A DNA stretch of 64,000 nucleotides, taken from the NCBI RefSeq assembly GCF_024256385.1, contig NZ_JAMLFW010000001.1, positions 496,001 to 560,000 on the forward strand. Reading direction: 5' to 3'. Shown piece after piece: positions 35,344-44,380 of this stretch (the first letter of the stretch is position 1; each line of letters starts with the position of its first letter). This DNA comes from Anatilimnocola floriformis. GTDB taxonomy: Bacteria > Planctomycetota > Planctomycetia > Pirellulales > Pirellulaceae. Position numbers and translations under genes: made by a program. The notes under the pieces were generated by a model. That model searched no databases, had not been told where the DNA came from, and saw only the letters and a program-made list of their open reading frames with translations.

Positions 35344-35355
35344 TTTTCGGTGGAC

Positions 35356-36807
35356 TCACGCGAGCAGATCAAAAACAACTCGACCATGCACGTCGGTCAA
35401 ACGACGATCGATGCCGTTGTGATACCAGGTCAGCCGCGTGTGATCGATGCCGAGTAGATGGAGCACCGTGGCGTGCAGATCGTACACGGTCATTGGGTCG
35501 CTGGTTGGTTGATAGCCGACCTCGTCACTCTCGCCGTACGAGAAGCCGCGCTTCACGCCGCCGCCGCACAGCCAGCCGGTGAAGCACAGGTTGTGATGAT
35601 CACGCCCCTTGCCGTTTTCGCCCTGCGTGAACGGCGTGCGGCCGAACTCGCTCGTCCAAAACACGAGCGTGTCGTCGAGCAAGCCACGGCGCTTTAGATC
35701 CTTCAGCAAACCGGCGACCGGTTTGTCGAGCAGCACTCCCTGCGTGTCGTGATTCTGCTTCAGATCTTCGTGCGCATCCCAGTTGATCCGCGGCGAACCG
35801 AGCGCGCCGCCGTTGTAAAGTTGCACGAACCGCACGCCCCGCTCGATCAATCGCCGCGCGAGCAAACAGTTCCGACCAAAACCCGCAGTGAGAGGTTGAT
35901 CGATCCCGTAGAGCGCTTGCGTCTCGCGCGTTTCCTGCTCAATCCCCACCGTCTCCGGAATGCTCACCTGCATCTGCGCAGCGAGTTCGTACGATCGCAG
36001 TCGCGCCGTGAGCGCCGAATCGAGCGGATACTCCTCTGCCATTCGGCGGTTCATTTGTTCGAGCGCTTTCAGCGCTGCCGTGCGTGCTTCCGGCGAAACA
36101 TCCTTCGGCGTTTGCAAGTTGGCAACCGGCTCCGTCTTCGCCGTGTCAAACGCAACTCCCTGATGCAGCGCCGGCAAAAAACCATTCCCCCAGTTGCTCG
36201 CGCCGCCATTCACAATGCCGCGTGGATCGGGCAGCACCACGAACGCCGGCAGCGACTGGCTGTCGGTCCCCAAGCCATAGCTGAGCCAGGCACCGAGGCT
36301 CGGATAGCCGTTGAGCGTGAAACCCGTGTTCATCTGAAAGCAGGCCGGCGTGTGCGAGCTACTCTTGGCCACCAGACTGCGAACAATCGTTAGATCATCG
36401 ACGCACTCGGCAATATTCGGCAGCAAACTGCTGACCCAGGTGCCGGTCTCGCCATACTGCTTGAATGAGTAAAAACTCTTCCGCAGTTTGCCGATCTGCC
36501 CAAAAAACGGCTCGATCTTCCCCTTGCCGACGAGCGGCTGATTGTCGAGCTTCTCCAGCTCCGGCTTGTAATCAAACGTATCGACTTGGCTCACCCCGCC
36601 GGGCGAAAAAATATGAATGCACCGCTTCGCCCGCGGCGGATGATGCAAACCGGTGACGCTCCGTTTCTTTTGGCCTGACGTCTCCTCACCGAACCCATCG
36701 CCGGTCAGCAGCGCTGCCATCGCCATCGCGCCGAGACCACTCGCAGAATGGGCAAGCCAATCGCGGCGGGAAGATATGCTCGGTGTTTGAACTGGAGAAA
36801 TTTGCAT
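35356..36807 (-). CDS. DUF1501 family protein, Tat-exported
   Basis: A 483-residue DUF1501 protein, a sulfatase/alkaline-phosphatase-like family abundant in planctomycetes. The N-terminus has a Tat motif (SRRDWLAHSASGLGAMAMAAL). The family core includes KRCIHIFSPGGVSQVDTFDYKP near the start and FWTSEFGRTPFTQGENGKGRDHH toward the end. In planctomycetes such genes usually follow a DUF1549/DUF1553 cytochrome-like gene; here none is adjacent, so it is an orphan. Function is not established. Upstream lies a MITE-like repeat. Confidence 0.88.
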   Translation of the reverse strand: MQISPVQTPSISSRRDWLAHSASGLGAMAMAALLTGDGFGEETSGQKKRSVTGLHHPPRAKRCIHIFSPGGVSQVDTFDYKPELEKLDNQPLVGKGKIEPFFGQIGKLRKSFYSFKQYGETGTWVSSLLPNIAECVDDLTIVRSLVAKSSSHTPACFQMNTGFTLNGYPSLGAWLSYGLGTDSQSLPAFVVLPDPRGIVNGGASNWGNGFLPALHQGVAFDTAKTEPVANLQTPKDVSPEARTAALKALEQMNRRMAEEYPLDSALTARLRSYELAAQMQVSIPETVGIEQETRETQALYGIDQPLTAGFGRNCLLARRLIERGVRFVQLYNGGALGSPRINWDAHEDLKQNHDTQGVLLDKPVAGLLKDLKRRGLLDDTLVFWTSEFGRTPFTQGENGKGRDHHNLCFTGWLCGGGVKRGFSYGESDEVGYQPTSDPMTVYDLHATVLHLLGIDHTRLTWYHNGIDRRLTDVHGRVVFDLLA

Positions 36808-36855
36808 GGATTCCAGTTTACTTCATCCGCAACGGTCGCTTCAAATTGGACCCAT

Positions 36856-37060
36856 CGTCGTCTTTCGCTCCGCGAAAGATAATGGAGGTTAAATCAAGCT
36901 GCGTCAAACGGGCTCCGCAATGTTCCGGCTTTGGCTAGCCGATGTCGAAAGCTCTATCGCAGCAAATAGGTGCACTCGCGGAATGCCGAAAGTCGCGAAG
37001 CTCTTTCGGCGGCGCATGGTTAGTCTGCCTCGATTTAACTTTCGCGGAGCGAAAGTCGAC
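36856..37060. repeat. MITE-like element, family D, with terminal inverted repeats
   Basis: CTTTCGCTCCGCGAAAG at 36862-36878 is mirrored by CTTTCGCGGAGCGAAAG at 37039-37055. The inverted similarity extends inward (GGTTAAATCAAG against CTCGATTTAAC) and outward (CATCGTCG against GTCGACAATG). The element is about 205 nt with no coding sequence that looks real. A relative lies at 61775-61907. Confidence 0.75.
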
Positions 37061-37067
37061 AATGGGG

Positions 37068-37796
37068 TTACTCGCGGCTGACGAGTACTTGCTGCGCCAG
37101 CGGCATGCTGAGCGAAGCCTTTGCTTCGGCAACTTCTAGCGACACGACGCCCGCTTCGCGCCGACTGTTCGTCACTCGACCCTGCACGCCGATTCTCAAG
37201 CCGGTTTCGGCCAGGTAGCGGAGGAACTCCGGCGTTTGATCGAGCACCCGTTCGATGCGAAAACCATCGCCGACTGCGAGTTCCGAAAGCCGAACGGTCT
37301 GCGCTGCCGGGAGCGTGCCGTCGGCTTTGGGAATGGGATCGCCATGCGGATCGCAGGCAGGGTATTGGAGAAAAGCGTCGATCCGATCGATCAGCAGATC
37401 GCTGACCGCGTGTTCCATGTTCTCGGCTTCGTCGTGAACTTCGTCCCAGGTGAGTTCCAGCGTCTTGGCCAAAAACAGTTCGATCAATCGATGCCGCCGC
37501 AACACGCGCAGCGCGAGCGCGCGACCAGCGGGCGTCAATTCCGCGCCGCCGTATTTCACATAAGTGGCTAGGCCCGATTCACTCAGCGTCTTCAGCATGC
37601 TGGTCACACTGCTGGGCGAAACCTTCAGCAATTCAGCAATCTGGCCGGTGCTTACCGGGCGATTGTCCTGCAGCGAACTGATTTGAAAGATCGCTTTGAC
37701 ATAATTTTCGATCGTCAGACTGGCCAAGAGATTCGCTCCGCGAGTGATGAGAACTTCGATTGTAACCAACCCACCCGTCGCTGACACCGTGACCAT
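37068..37796 (-). CDS. DtxR/MntR-type metal-dependent transcription regulator
   Basis: A protein of up to 242 residues. The HTH domain is [16 protein letters not shown] to [18 protein letters not shown], the metal-binding/dimerisation domain has [16 protein letters not shown] and the CDPHGDPIP signature, and the C-terminal SH3-like (FeoA-like) domain runs from [17 protein letters not shown]. It senses Fe or Mn and represses uptake genes. The start is uncertain: the ATG at 37796 gives 25 extra residues; a TTG just before LASLTIENY is more in line with the family. The gene is divergent from pyrC, sharing a 21-nt gap. Confidence 0.9.
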   Translation of the reverse strand: MVTVSATGGLVTIEVLITRGANLLASLTIENYVKAIFQISSLQDNRPVSTGQIAELLKVSPSSVTSMLKTLSESGLATYVKYGGAELTPAGRALALRVLRRHRLIELFLAKTLELTWDEVHDEAENMEHAVSDLLIDRIDAFLQYPACDPHGDPIPKADGTLPAAQTVRLSELAVGDGFRIERVLDQTPEFLRYLAETGLRIGVQGRVTNSRREAGVVSLEVAEAKASLSMPLAQQVLVSRE

Positions 37797-37817
37797 TCAT
37801 TCGCTAAATTCAGGCAT

Positions 37818-39155
37818 ATGAAAACTCTCATTCGCCATGCTCAAGTTGTCCTGCCCCACGAAACCGCTAGCGTTTCGGTCCTCGTCGAAAACGGCAAGAT
37901 CGCCGCCATCGATGCCGCCGCGCACACCACCGCCGATGAAATCGTCGACGCTCGCGGCTTGCATTTGATTCCGGGTGTGATCGACGATCAGGTTCACTTT
38001 CGCGAGCCGGGACTCACGCACAAAGAAGATCTCTACACGGCTTCGCGAGCCTGTGCGAAAGGAGGCGTGACGACCTTCCTGGAGATGCCGAACACCAATC
38101 CGACGACGACCTCGGTCGCCGCGCTGCACGACAAGCTGGCCCTCGCGGCCAGCAAGTGCCTGGTGAACTACGGCTTTTACATCGGCGCGACAACGACGAA
38201 CGTCGCCGAACTCGCGCACGCGCATCGGACCCCCGGCATCAAGATTTTTATCGGCAGCAGCACCGGCAACATGCTGGTCGATGAGCAAGCCGCACTGGAA
38301 GCGATCTTTGCCGAAACGACGCTTCCCATCTGCGCTCACTGCGAAGACGAAACGACCGTCCGCGAGAACAGTGCCAAGTTTGCCGGCACGACGAACGTTG
38401 CCGACCATTCCAAGATCCGCGATCACCGCGCTGCCGTCATCGCGACCAAGCGAGCCATCGATCTGGCTCATCGGCACAACCATCGCTTTCACGTGCTGCA
38501 TGTTTCGACTGCCGACGAAGTGCCGTTGCTCGCCGATCATCGCAAGCTGATCACGGCCGAGGCTTGTCCGCATCATCTCCTCTTCAGCATCGACGACTAC
38601 GCCCGCCTCGGCACGCTCGTGCAGATGAATCCTTCGCTCAAAACCAAAGACGACTGCCGCGGATTGTGGCAAGGTTTGCAGGATGGCTTGATTCAAGTCA
38701 TCGCCACCGATCACGCGCCGCATACGCTCGAGGAAAAACAAAAGCCTTACTCGCCCGACCACGGCGGCAGCCCGTCGGGACTGCCTGCCGTCGAGAACTC
38801 ACTCGCCCTGATGCTGAACGAAGTGAACCAAGGCCGCTGCACCTTGCAGCAAGTGGTTCACTGGATGTGCGATGCCCCGGCCCGGGTGTGGGACATTGTC
38901 GACAAAGGTCGGATCGCCGTTGGTTACGATGCCGACCTGGTACTCGTCGATTTGCAGAAGACGGCCGAGGTTCGCAACGAGACGCAAGAGACGAAATCGC
39001 GCTGGACTCCCTGGCATGGCGTGACCCTCACCGGTTGGCCGGTGCGGACGTGGGTCATGGGCCAGGAAGTTTTTCGCGACGGGCAGATTCACGCCAATAT
39101 CCGCGGCAGCGAAGCCCGTTTCGATCACGCCCGCGGCGGTTATTGGTCGACGTAA
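37818..39155 (+). CDS. pyrC: Dihydroorotase, class I
   Basis: Third step of pyrimidine synthesis, reversible closing of carbamoyl aspartate. The 445-residue chain is a class I DHOase. The first metal motif reads [10 protein letters not shown], with Gln where many enzymes have the first His (DxHxH); the same DDQVHF form is known to me from Bacteroidetes-type dihydroorotases, so this is a subgroup trait rather than damage. The carbamylated Lys is in [14 protein letters not shown]; later ligands are in [18 protein letters not shown] and the Asp of ATDHAPH. No other pyr gene is nearby. Confidence 0.94.
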   Translation: MKTLIRHAQVVLPHETASVSVLVENGKIAAIDAAAHTTADEIVDARGLHLIPGVIDDQVHFREPGLTHKEDLYTASRACAKGGVTTFLEMPNTNPTTTSVAALHDKLALAASKCLVNYGFYIGATTTNVAELAHAHRTPGIKIFIGSSTGNMLVDEQAALEAIFAETTLPICAHCEDETTVRENSAKFAGTTNVADHSKIRDHRAAVIATKRAIDLAHRHNHRFHVLHVSTADEVPLLADHRKLITAEACPHHLLFSIDDYARLGTLVQMNPSLKTKDDCRGLWQGLQDGLIQVIATDHAPHTLEEKQKPYSPDHGGSPSGLPAVENSLALMLNEVNQGRCTLQQVVHWMCDAPARVWDIVDKGRIAVGYDADLVLVDLQKTAEVRNETQETKSRWTPWHGVTLTGWPVRTWVMGQEVFRDGQIHANIRGSEARFDHARGGYWST

Positions 39156-39279
39156 GTTCGCGTGGCGAAGGGCAACAGCCCAAGAATTTTATCGGTGTTA
39201 ATGCTAATTCTCGGGAGCGGAGCTAACTTCGCGCCGCTCCCTGGAGACTTTTTTTGAAACTGCCGCCCCGCGCGATTGG

Positions 39280-39285
39280 TACAAT
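39280..39285 (+). promoter_or_regulatory. Candidate -10 box (TACAAT)
   Basis: TACAAT 40 nt before the large secreted protein gene. A TTGAAA at 39254-39259 could be the -35 box, but the spacing of 20 nt is long. Confidence 0.35.
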
Positions 39286-39325
39286 TGGCGACTCTCGATC
39301 CGCTCCCTCACGCGAGTGCCAGGCC

Positions 39326-41077
39326 ATGACCGCTCCGCTGCGAGTTCGCCTCGTCGGTTGTTTCCTTCTCGGATCTCTGTTGCTGAGCGTGCCATCGTTC
39401 GCCGCGGAGAAGACCGCCCGCGACCTGCTGCCAGCCACGGTCATCGGTTACGCCGAGTTGCCGCAGCCTGGCAAGTTGATCGATCTGTTTGTCGATCACC
39501 CGCTGTCGAAACAGTTGCAAGCCTTGCCCGAATATCAGCAGGCCATGCAACGACCCGAATATCAAAAAGGACTGGAAGCTCTCGCCGCCATCGAAAAGGG
39601 GCTCGGTGAAAAGCTCCGTCCCGCGGCTGGCAAACTGACCAGCGGCGGCGCGTACTTTGGTTTCGATCTCGCCAGTCAGGGTGTCGTGCTGCTAATCAAA
39701 TCGAGCGATGCTGCGCTGGCCGACAAGGCACTCGACACCAGCTTGGAACTCGCCCGCGCTGCCGCCAAGGAACAAGGAAACGGCGATCCAGTAAAGAGCG
39801 GTGAGTTTCGCGGCATCAAGACGCAGCAAATTGGCGATCTACGCCTGGCCGTGAGAGACGGCTGGATGATCGCGGCGAACAAATCGCTGACGCTGTCGTT
39901 CGTCCTCAACAACTTGCTCGATGAGAAGCCAGAATCGCTCGCCGGAGAAATGCAGTTTCAAACGGCCTACGCCAAACGTTCGCCCACGGCCTGCCTCTGG
40001 TCGTACATCGATCTCCGTCTGCTCCGCAGCACCGGCATTTTGAAAACGCTCGCTTCGCAAAAGAGTGACAACCCCGCCGGCGAACTTTTGGCCGGCGGCA
40101 TTGTTACTGCTTTGCCCGATGCACCGTACGTCACAGCAACGCTCGAAGCCGATCAGCAGCGGTTCGCCCTGTCGCTGGCCATGCCCTGCGATACGGCCGC
40201 CGCCGCGAAGAAAAAGGAGTTCTACTTCGGAGTCGCAGGCCAAGGTCAATCGCCGCCACTGCTCGAACCCAAGCACACGCTCTTCACGCTCAGCACCTAC
40301 CGCGACTTCGGTTCACTGTGGAAGAACGCACCCGACCTCTTCAACGACGAAATCAACGCCAAGTTTGTCGAAGCCGAGGGTGGTTTGAAAACGCTCTTCG
40401 CCGGCCGCGATTTTCGCGATGAGATTCTCGGCAATTTGCTCCCCGGAATGCAGATTGTCGCCGTCCGCCAGCAGTACAAAGCGGGCGATGTGATTCCCGC
40501 CATCAAGTTGCCAGCGATCGCGCTAGTCATGCAAATGAAGAACCCCGAGACCTCGCGGATTTTCAAAGTCACCTTTCAGAGCTTCATCGGCTTCATCAAT
40601 ATCGCCGGCGGTCAGAACGGCATCGATCCGCTCGATCTGAACAGCGAAAAAATCGGCAATGCTCTGGTTGTTTCTGCCGAGTATCTGCCCCCTGAGGATG
40701 AGAAGACCAAACTAGCCGCACCGCCGCAGTTCAATGCTTCTCCCACGGCCGCCTTCGTCGGCGACAAATTCATTCTCAGCAGCGCTAAGCCCCTCGCGAT
40801 CGAATTGCTCGATCTCGTACCAAATGCGCCAGCCACGCCGACAGGCACGAACACGGCGATCAAAATCGACGGCCAAGTGGTGCAAGCCGCCCTCGACGAC
40901 AACCGTGAATCGCTGATCACGCAAAACATGCTGGAGCGCGGTCACGATCGCGACGCCGCCGAAAAGCAAGTCACCGGCCTGCTCGCCGCCGGCAAACAAA
41001 TCGCCGGCACGACGCTCAAACTAATGCAAAACGCCGGTGAACTGCGCCTCGATTGGGAAATCAAGTTGAGTAAGTAA
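39326..41077 (+). CDS. Large secreted protein of unknown function
   Basis: A 583-residue exported protein. Signal peptide LRVRLVGCFLLGSLLLSVPSFA, then a mature chain of alternating helices and strands with ARDLLPATVIGYAELPQPGKLIDLF at its start and several segments that resemble DUF3352-like periplasmic proteins (GGAYFGFDLASQGVVLLIK; SLTLSFVLNNLLDEK). No catalytic motif is evident. The ATG giving MTAPLRVRL is chosen because the signal peptide starts there; an upstream start would bury it. A family-A repeat follows the stop. Confidence 0.7.
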   Translation: MTAPLRVRLVGCFLLGSLLLSVPSFAAEKTARDLLPATVIGYAELPQPGKLIDLFVDHPLSKQLQALPEYQQAMQRPEYQKGLEALAAIEKGLGEKLRPAAGKLTSGGAYFGFDLASQGVVLLIKSSDAALADKALDTSLELARAAAKEQGNGDPVKSGEFRGIKTQQIGDLRLAVRDGWMIAANKSLTLSFVLNNLLDEKPESLAGEMQFQTAYAKRSPTACLWSYIDLRLLRSTGILKTLASQKSDNPAGELLAGGIVTALPDAPYVTATLEADQQRFALSLAMPCDTAAAAKKKEFYFGVAGQGQSPPLLEPKHTLFTLSTYRDFGSLWKNAPDLFNDEINAKFVEAEGGLKTLFAGRDFRDEILGNLLPGMQIVAVRQQYKAGDVIPAIKLPAIALVMQMKNPETSRIFKVTFQSFIGFINIAGGQNGIDPLDLNSEKIGNALVVSAEYLPPEDEKTKLAAPPQFNASPTAAFVGDKFILSSAKPLAIELLDLVPNAPATPTGTNTAIKIDGQVVQAALDDNRESLITQNMLERGHDRDAAEKQVTGLLAAGKQIAGTTLKLMQNAGELRLDWEIKLSK

Positions 41078-41082
41078 TTCTT

Positions 41083-41140
41083 ACTTCCTCGCCTCGGTAC
41101 TCCGCGTAAAAACCTGGGGAGAGCGTTGGGGTGAGGGGCC
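41083..41140 (+). repeat. Palindromic repeat, family A, longer variant
   Basis: ACTTCCTCGCCTCGGTACTC then CGCGTAAAAACCTGGGGAGA and GCGTTGGGGTGAGGGGC. Starts 6 nt after the stop, sense orientation. The loop region is expanded compared with the other copies. Confidence 0.8.
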
Positions 41141-41181
41141 GTTCGGCGAGTTCTTTCTGCGCATGTAAAAGAGTCGATCTT

Positions 41182-42534
41182 ATGAATCTCTCACCCACCG
41201 AAGCCTGGCTCCCCTACGAACCCTCGCCAGCCCAACCCTTCGACCGCCGCGCCGCCGCTCATCTCTTCCGCCGCGCCGGTTTCGCCGCCACCTTCGCCGA
41301 ACTCAACCAAGCCGTCGAACGTGGTCCGCAAGCCACTACGCAGCGTCTCCTCGCGGGTGAACGCGGCAGCGAACCCTTCGCCGACAGTATGCAGCGATTC
41401 GCCACGTCCGTCCTCGGCCGCGACAGCACCGAAGCCCTCGCTTCGTGGTGGCTGTATCGCATGCGGCACACACCGGCGCCCCTCCTCGAAAAAACAACCC
41501 TCTTCTGGCACGGCCATTTCGCGACGTCTGCCGCCAAGGTCAACGTAGCCAAGTTGATGCTGCGGCAGAATGATTTGCTTCGCGCGAACTGCTTCGGCGA
41601 TTTTCAGGCATTGGTGAAAGCGATCGGCCGCGATCCGGCCATGCTGCTCTACCTCGATTCATCGACCAACCGCAAAAACCATCCCAACGAAAACTTTGCC
41701 CGCGAGGTGCTGGAACTCTTCACGCTCGGCCCGGGTAATTACACCGAGCGCGACATTCAGCAGCTGGCCCGTTGCTACACCGGCTGGGAGATTCAGCACG
41801 AGGAATTCAAGTTCAACTCGTACCAGCACGACACCGCGAGCAAAACGATCTTCGGCCGGAGCGGCGATTTCGACGGCGACAGCGCGCTGCCGATTGTCTT
41901 CGATCAGCCCGCTGCGGCGACTTTCACGGTAACCAAGCTGGTCCGCTACTTCGTCGCCGATGAAGCTTATCTGTCGCCTGAATGGATCGCGCCACTTGCG
42001 CAGCAGTTTCGCGCTTCGCAATTTCAAGTCAAGCCGCTGCTTGAGACGATTCTCTCGAGTCGGTTGTTCTATTCGCCGGAAGTGCGCGGCGCGAAAGTTC
42101 GTTCGCCGGTCGAACTGACGATTGGATTCTTGCGCAGCTTCGATGCCGGCGCCAATCTGCAAAATTTGGTGAGCGGCCTGCGCGGCCTTGGTCAGCTGCC
42201 GCTGTTTCCACCGAACGTGAAGGGTTGGAATGGTGGCCGGCAGTGGATCAATGCGTCGACGATCGTGGCCCGCGCGAACCTGATGAAGAAGCTGATTCAG
42301 GAAGCGAGTGGCCGATTCGGCGGCACATCGCTGGTCGAATGGCTGAAGCAACATGGCATGGAACGCGGTAAGGATGCCGTCGCCGGGCTCACTGATTTGC
42401 TGCTGCCTGTCGCGTCCCCCGCCGATGTGCAGGAAAAACTAGCGGCCGCTTTCGATACGACCAAAGACCGTGAGAACGCTGTGCAGAATGCGCTGCATAT
42501 GTTCTGCACGTTGCCGGAATACCAATTGAGCTGA
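41182..42534 (+). CDS. DUF1800 family protein
   Basis: A 450-residue DUF1800 protein, a family of unknown function usually encoded directly upstream of a DUF1501 gene, as here (7 nt gap). Recognisable parts are AAHLFRRAGFAATFAELNQAVERGP at the N-terminus, TLFWHGHFATSAAKV, NENFAREVLELFTLG and FPPNVKGWNGGRQWINASTI. The ATG giving MNLSPTEAW is preferred over an upstream start in repeat-derived sequence. It likely acts with the DUF1501 product; location is uncertain as no clear signal peptide is seen. Confidence 0.88.
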   Translation: MNLSPTEAWLPYEPSPAQPFDRRAAAHLFRRAGFAATFAELNQAVERGPQATTQRLLAGERGSEPFADSMQRFATSVLGRDSTEALASWWLYRMRHTPAPLLEKTTLFWHGHFATSAAKVNVAKLMLRQNDLLRANCFGDFQALVKAIGRDPAMLLYLDSSTNRKNHPNENFAREVLELFTLGPGNYTERDIQQLARCYTGWEIQHEEFKFNSYQHDTASKTIFGRSGDFDGDSALPIVFDQPAAATFTVTKLVRYFVADEAYLSPEWIAPLAQQFRASQFQVKPLLETILSSRLFYSPEVRGAKVRSPVELTIGFLRSFDAGANLQNLVSGLRGLGQLPLFPPNVKGWNGGRQWINASTIVARANLMKKLIQEASGRFGGTSLVEWLKQHGMERGKDAVAGLTDLLLPVASPADVQEKLAAAFDTTKDRENAVQNALHMFCTLPEYQLS

Positions 42535-42541
42535 GGACGTT

Positions 42542-43795
42542 ATGCAAAACTACACGCGTCGCCGTTTTCTCGCCGATGTTTCGGCTTCGGCTGCGACTGC
42601 CGGGATGATCTCGCTCGCCGGCAGCACGCCGTTGTTCCTCACCGAATCGGCGGCCGCTGCCGCCGAGCAAAAAGGGGATAACATCCTCGTTGTCGTGCAA
42701 CTCAGCGGCGGCAACGATGGCTTGAACACGGTCATTCCGTACAAGCACGAGCTCTACAAAAAGGCTCGGCCGAGCCTGGGGCAAGATGCCGCGACGGTCA
42801 TCAAGCTGAAGGACGATCTGGGCCTGCACACCGCACTGAAGGGCTTCGGCAAGTTGTGGGAAGCTGGCCAACTTGCGATCGTGCAGGGCGTCGGTTATCC
42901 CAACCCGAATCGTTCGCACTTTGAGTCGATGGATATCTGGCACACGGCGAACTTGAAGATCGGCGATCGAACGAGCGGTTGGTTGGGGCGGACGTTCGAT
43001 CGTCTCAAGCTCGATCGGCCGCAACTTGAAAACGCAGAGTCTTCACCGGCGCTGCATCTCGGCGGAGAAGAACAACCCCTCGCGCTGGCCGCCCGCGACG
43101 TGCCAACGCCGTCGATCACTTCGCTTGATCAGTTCAAGCTCGATACCGGGAGAAGCGAACCTCGTCGGCAAGCTATCGAAACGGCAGCAGCAGCGGCGCG
43201 ACCGGCTGAGAACGATCTGCTGAAGTTTGTCGCCACACGTTCGACGGCGGCGCTCAAGCTGTCGCATCATTTGGAGCAGGCCGCAAAGGAATACTCGACG
43301 AACGTCAAATATCCGGAGACACAACTCGCTGGCAAGCTGAAGCAAGTCGCGCAGCTCATCGATGCTGGCCTCGGTAATCGCGTTTACTATGTCACACTCG
43401 ATGGCTTCGATACGCACAGCGAGCAAGCCGCCGCTCACCAGGGCTTGTTGCAGCAATTGGGCGACGCTCTGTTTTCATTCACCGAGGATTTGAAAGCTCA
43501 CGGCCATGCGGAGCGCGTGGCATCGCTCGTCTTCAGCGAGTTCGGCCGGCGCGTGCAAGAGAACAGCAGTCGCGGTACCGATCATGGCGCGGCAGCGCCG
43601 GCCTTTGTCATCGGCAGCAAAGTAAAAGCCGGTTTGATCGGCGTGCATCCGAAACTGGATGACCTCGACGACGGCGATTTGAAATTCCACACCGACTTCC
43701 GCAGTGTGTATTCGTCGCTACTGACCAACTGGCTAAAGTGGCCGACGCAACCGGGAATTGCCGATGCCGTGCGAAGCGTGGAACTATTCTCGTAA
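42542..43795 (+). CDS. DUF1501 family protein, Tat-exported
   Basis: A 417-residue DUF1501 protein partnered with the DUF1800 gene 7 nt upstream. Tat-like leader TRRRFLADVSASAATAGMISLAG. The core has ILVVVQLSGGNDGLNTVIPY, GYPNPNRSHFESMDIWHTA and SEFGRRVQENSSRGTDHGAA, all typical of the short form of the family. The function is unknown; the fold is related to alkaline phosphatase/sulfatase. The pair is a common two-gene operon across bacteria. Confidence 0.9.
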   Translation: MQNYTRRRFLADVSASAATAGMISLAGSTPLFLTESAAAAAEQKGDNILVVVQLSGGNDGLNTVIPYKHELYKKARPSLGQDAATVIKLKDDLGLHTALKGFGKLWEAGQLAIVQGVGYPNPNRSHFESMDIWHTANLKIGDRTSGWLGRTFDRLKLDRPQLENAESSPALHLGGEEQPLALAARDVPTPSITSLDQFKLDTGRSEPRRQAIETAAAAARPAENDLLKFVATRSTAALKLSHHLEQAAKEYSTNVKYPETQLAGKLKQVAQLIDAGLGNRVYYVTLDGFDTHSEQAAAHQGLLQQLGDALFSFTEDLKAHGHAERVASLVFSEFGRRVQENSSRGTDHGAAAPAFVIGSKVKAGLIGVHPKLDDLDDGDLKFHTDFRSVYSSLLTNWLKWPTQPGIADAVRSVELFS

Positions 43796-43831
43796 CGCTA
43801 CCACGGTTCGAAGCAATCGTTTTCGTACTTG

Positions 43832-43878
43832 AACTCCCTCGCCCCGGTACTCCGGGGAGAGGGTCGGGGTGAGGGGCT
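43832..43878 (+). repeat. Palindromic repeat, family A, between DUF1501 and DUF559 genes
   Basis: AACTCCCTCGCCCCGGTACT then CCGGGGAGAGGGTCGGGGTG and AGGGGC. This is the copy closest to a consensus. It lies 37 nt after the DUF1501 stop, sense orientation; its end abuts the stop codon of the DUF559 gene on the other strand. Confidence 0.85.
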
Positions 43879-44269
43879 AGATCTGCGTTTCACTCCGGCC
43901 ACCCAATCCGACCAACTCTATACACTTCTGCCAAATCAATTCCGCCACTCCCTCCGCGTTTTCATTCACATCGTGATTCGTGTAGCGAATCACGGCAAAT
44001 CCCCGTTCGACAAACCAAGCCTGGCGCGCTGCATCGGCTTCTTCTTTTCCTTGATGAGACTTGCCATCTAACTCGACTACCAGACCAGCATCCGGACAAA
44101 AGAAGTCCGCGATGTAGTTTCCGAGTGGATGCTGCCGGCGGAATTTGAACCCGCCTAATTTGCGATCACGCAGCAAATGCCAGATAGCAGCTTCTGCGTC
44201 ATTGGGAGCTTGACGCATTTCGCGAGCGCGCTCGTTGAAGAGTGCCCCGTTACGAGGGCGGTGGCGCAT
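43877..44269 (-). CDS. DUF559 domain putative endonuclease
   Basis: A 130-residue DUF559 protein, related to very-short-patch-repair-type endonucleases. The pattern is complete: NDAEAAIWHLLRDRKLGGFKFRRQHPLGNYIADFFCPDAGLVVELDGKSH, with the Asp of IADFFC, the Glu of VVELDG and the Gln/Lys residues of the PD-(D/E)xK-like core, then FAVIRYTNHDV. The start is the ATG giving MRHRPRNGALFNERAREMR; an upstream ATG adds little. The gene is bracketed by family-A repeats in opposite orientation (43832 and 44318). Substrate and partners are unknown. Confidence 0.85.
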   Translation of the reverse strand: MRHRPRNGALFNERAREMRQAPNDAEAAIWHLLRDRKLGGFKFRRQHPLGNYIADFFCPDAGLVVELDGKSHQGKEEADAARQAWFVERGFAVIRYTNHDVNENAEGVAELIWQKCIELVGLGGRSETQI

Positions 44270-44317
44270 GGTGTGCGTTCCGGAGAATATTCCAATTGAG
44301 AAGTTACTCGCGGCTCG

Positions 44318-44367
44318 GCCCCTCACCCCAACCCTCTCCCCGTGAGTACACGGGGAGAGAGGGAGAA
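44318..44367 (-). repeat. Palindromic repeat, family A, minus orientation
   Basis: GCCCCTCACCCCAACCCTCT then CCCCGTGAGTACACGGGGAG and AGAGGGA. It lies 14 nt after the peroxiredoxin stop in that gene's sense orientation, and faces the copy at 43832. Confidence 0.85.
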
Positions 44368-44380
44368 GGAATTGTCTGCG

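Noticed and set aside
36935-37139. Two mirrored 65-codon frames inside the family-D element
   Set aside because: They arise from the palindromic repeat and have no ribosome-binding site or recognisable protein features.
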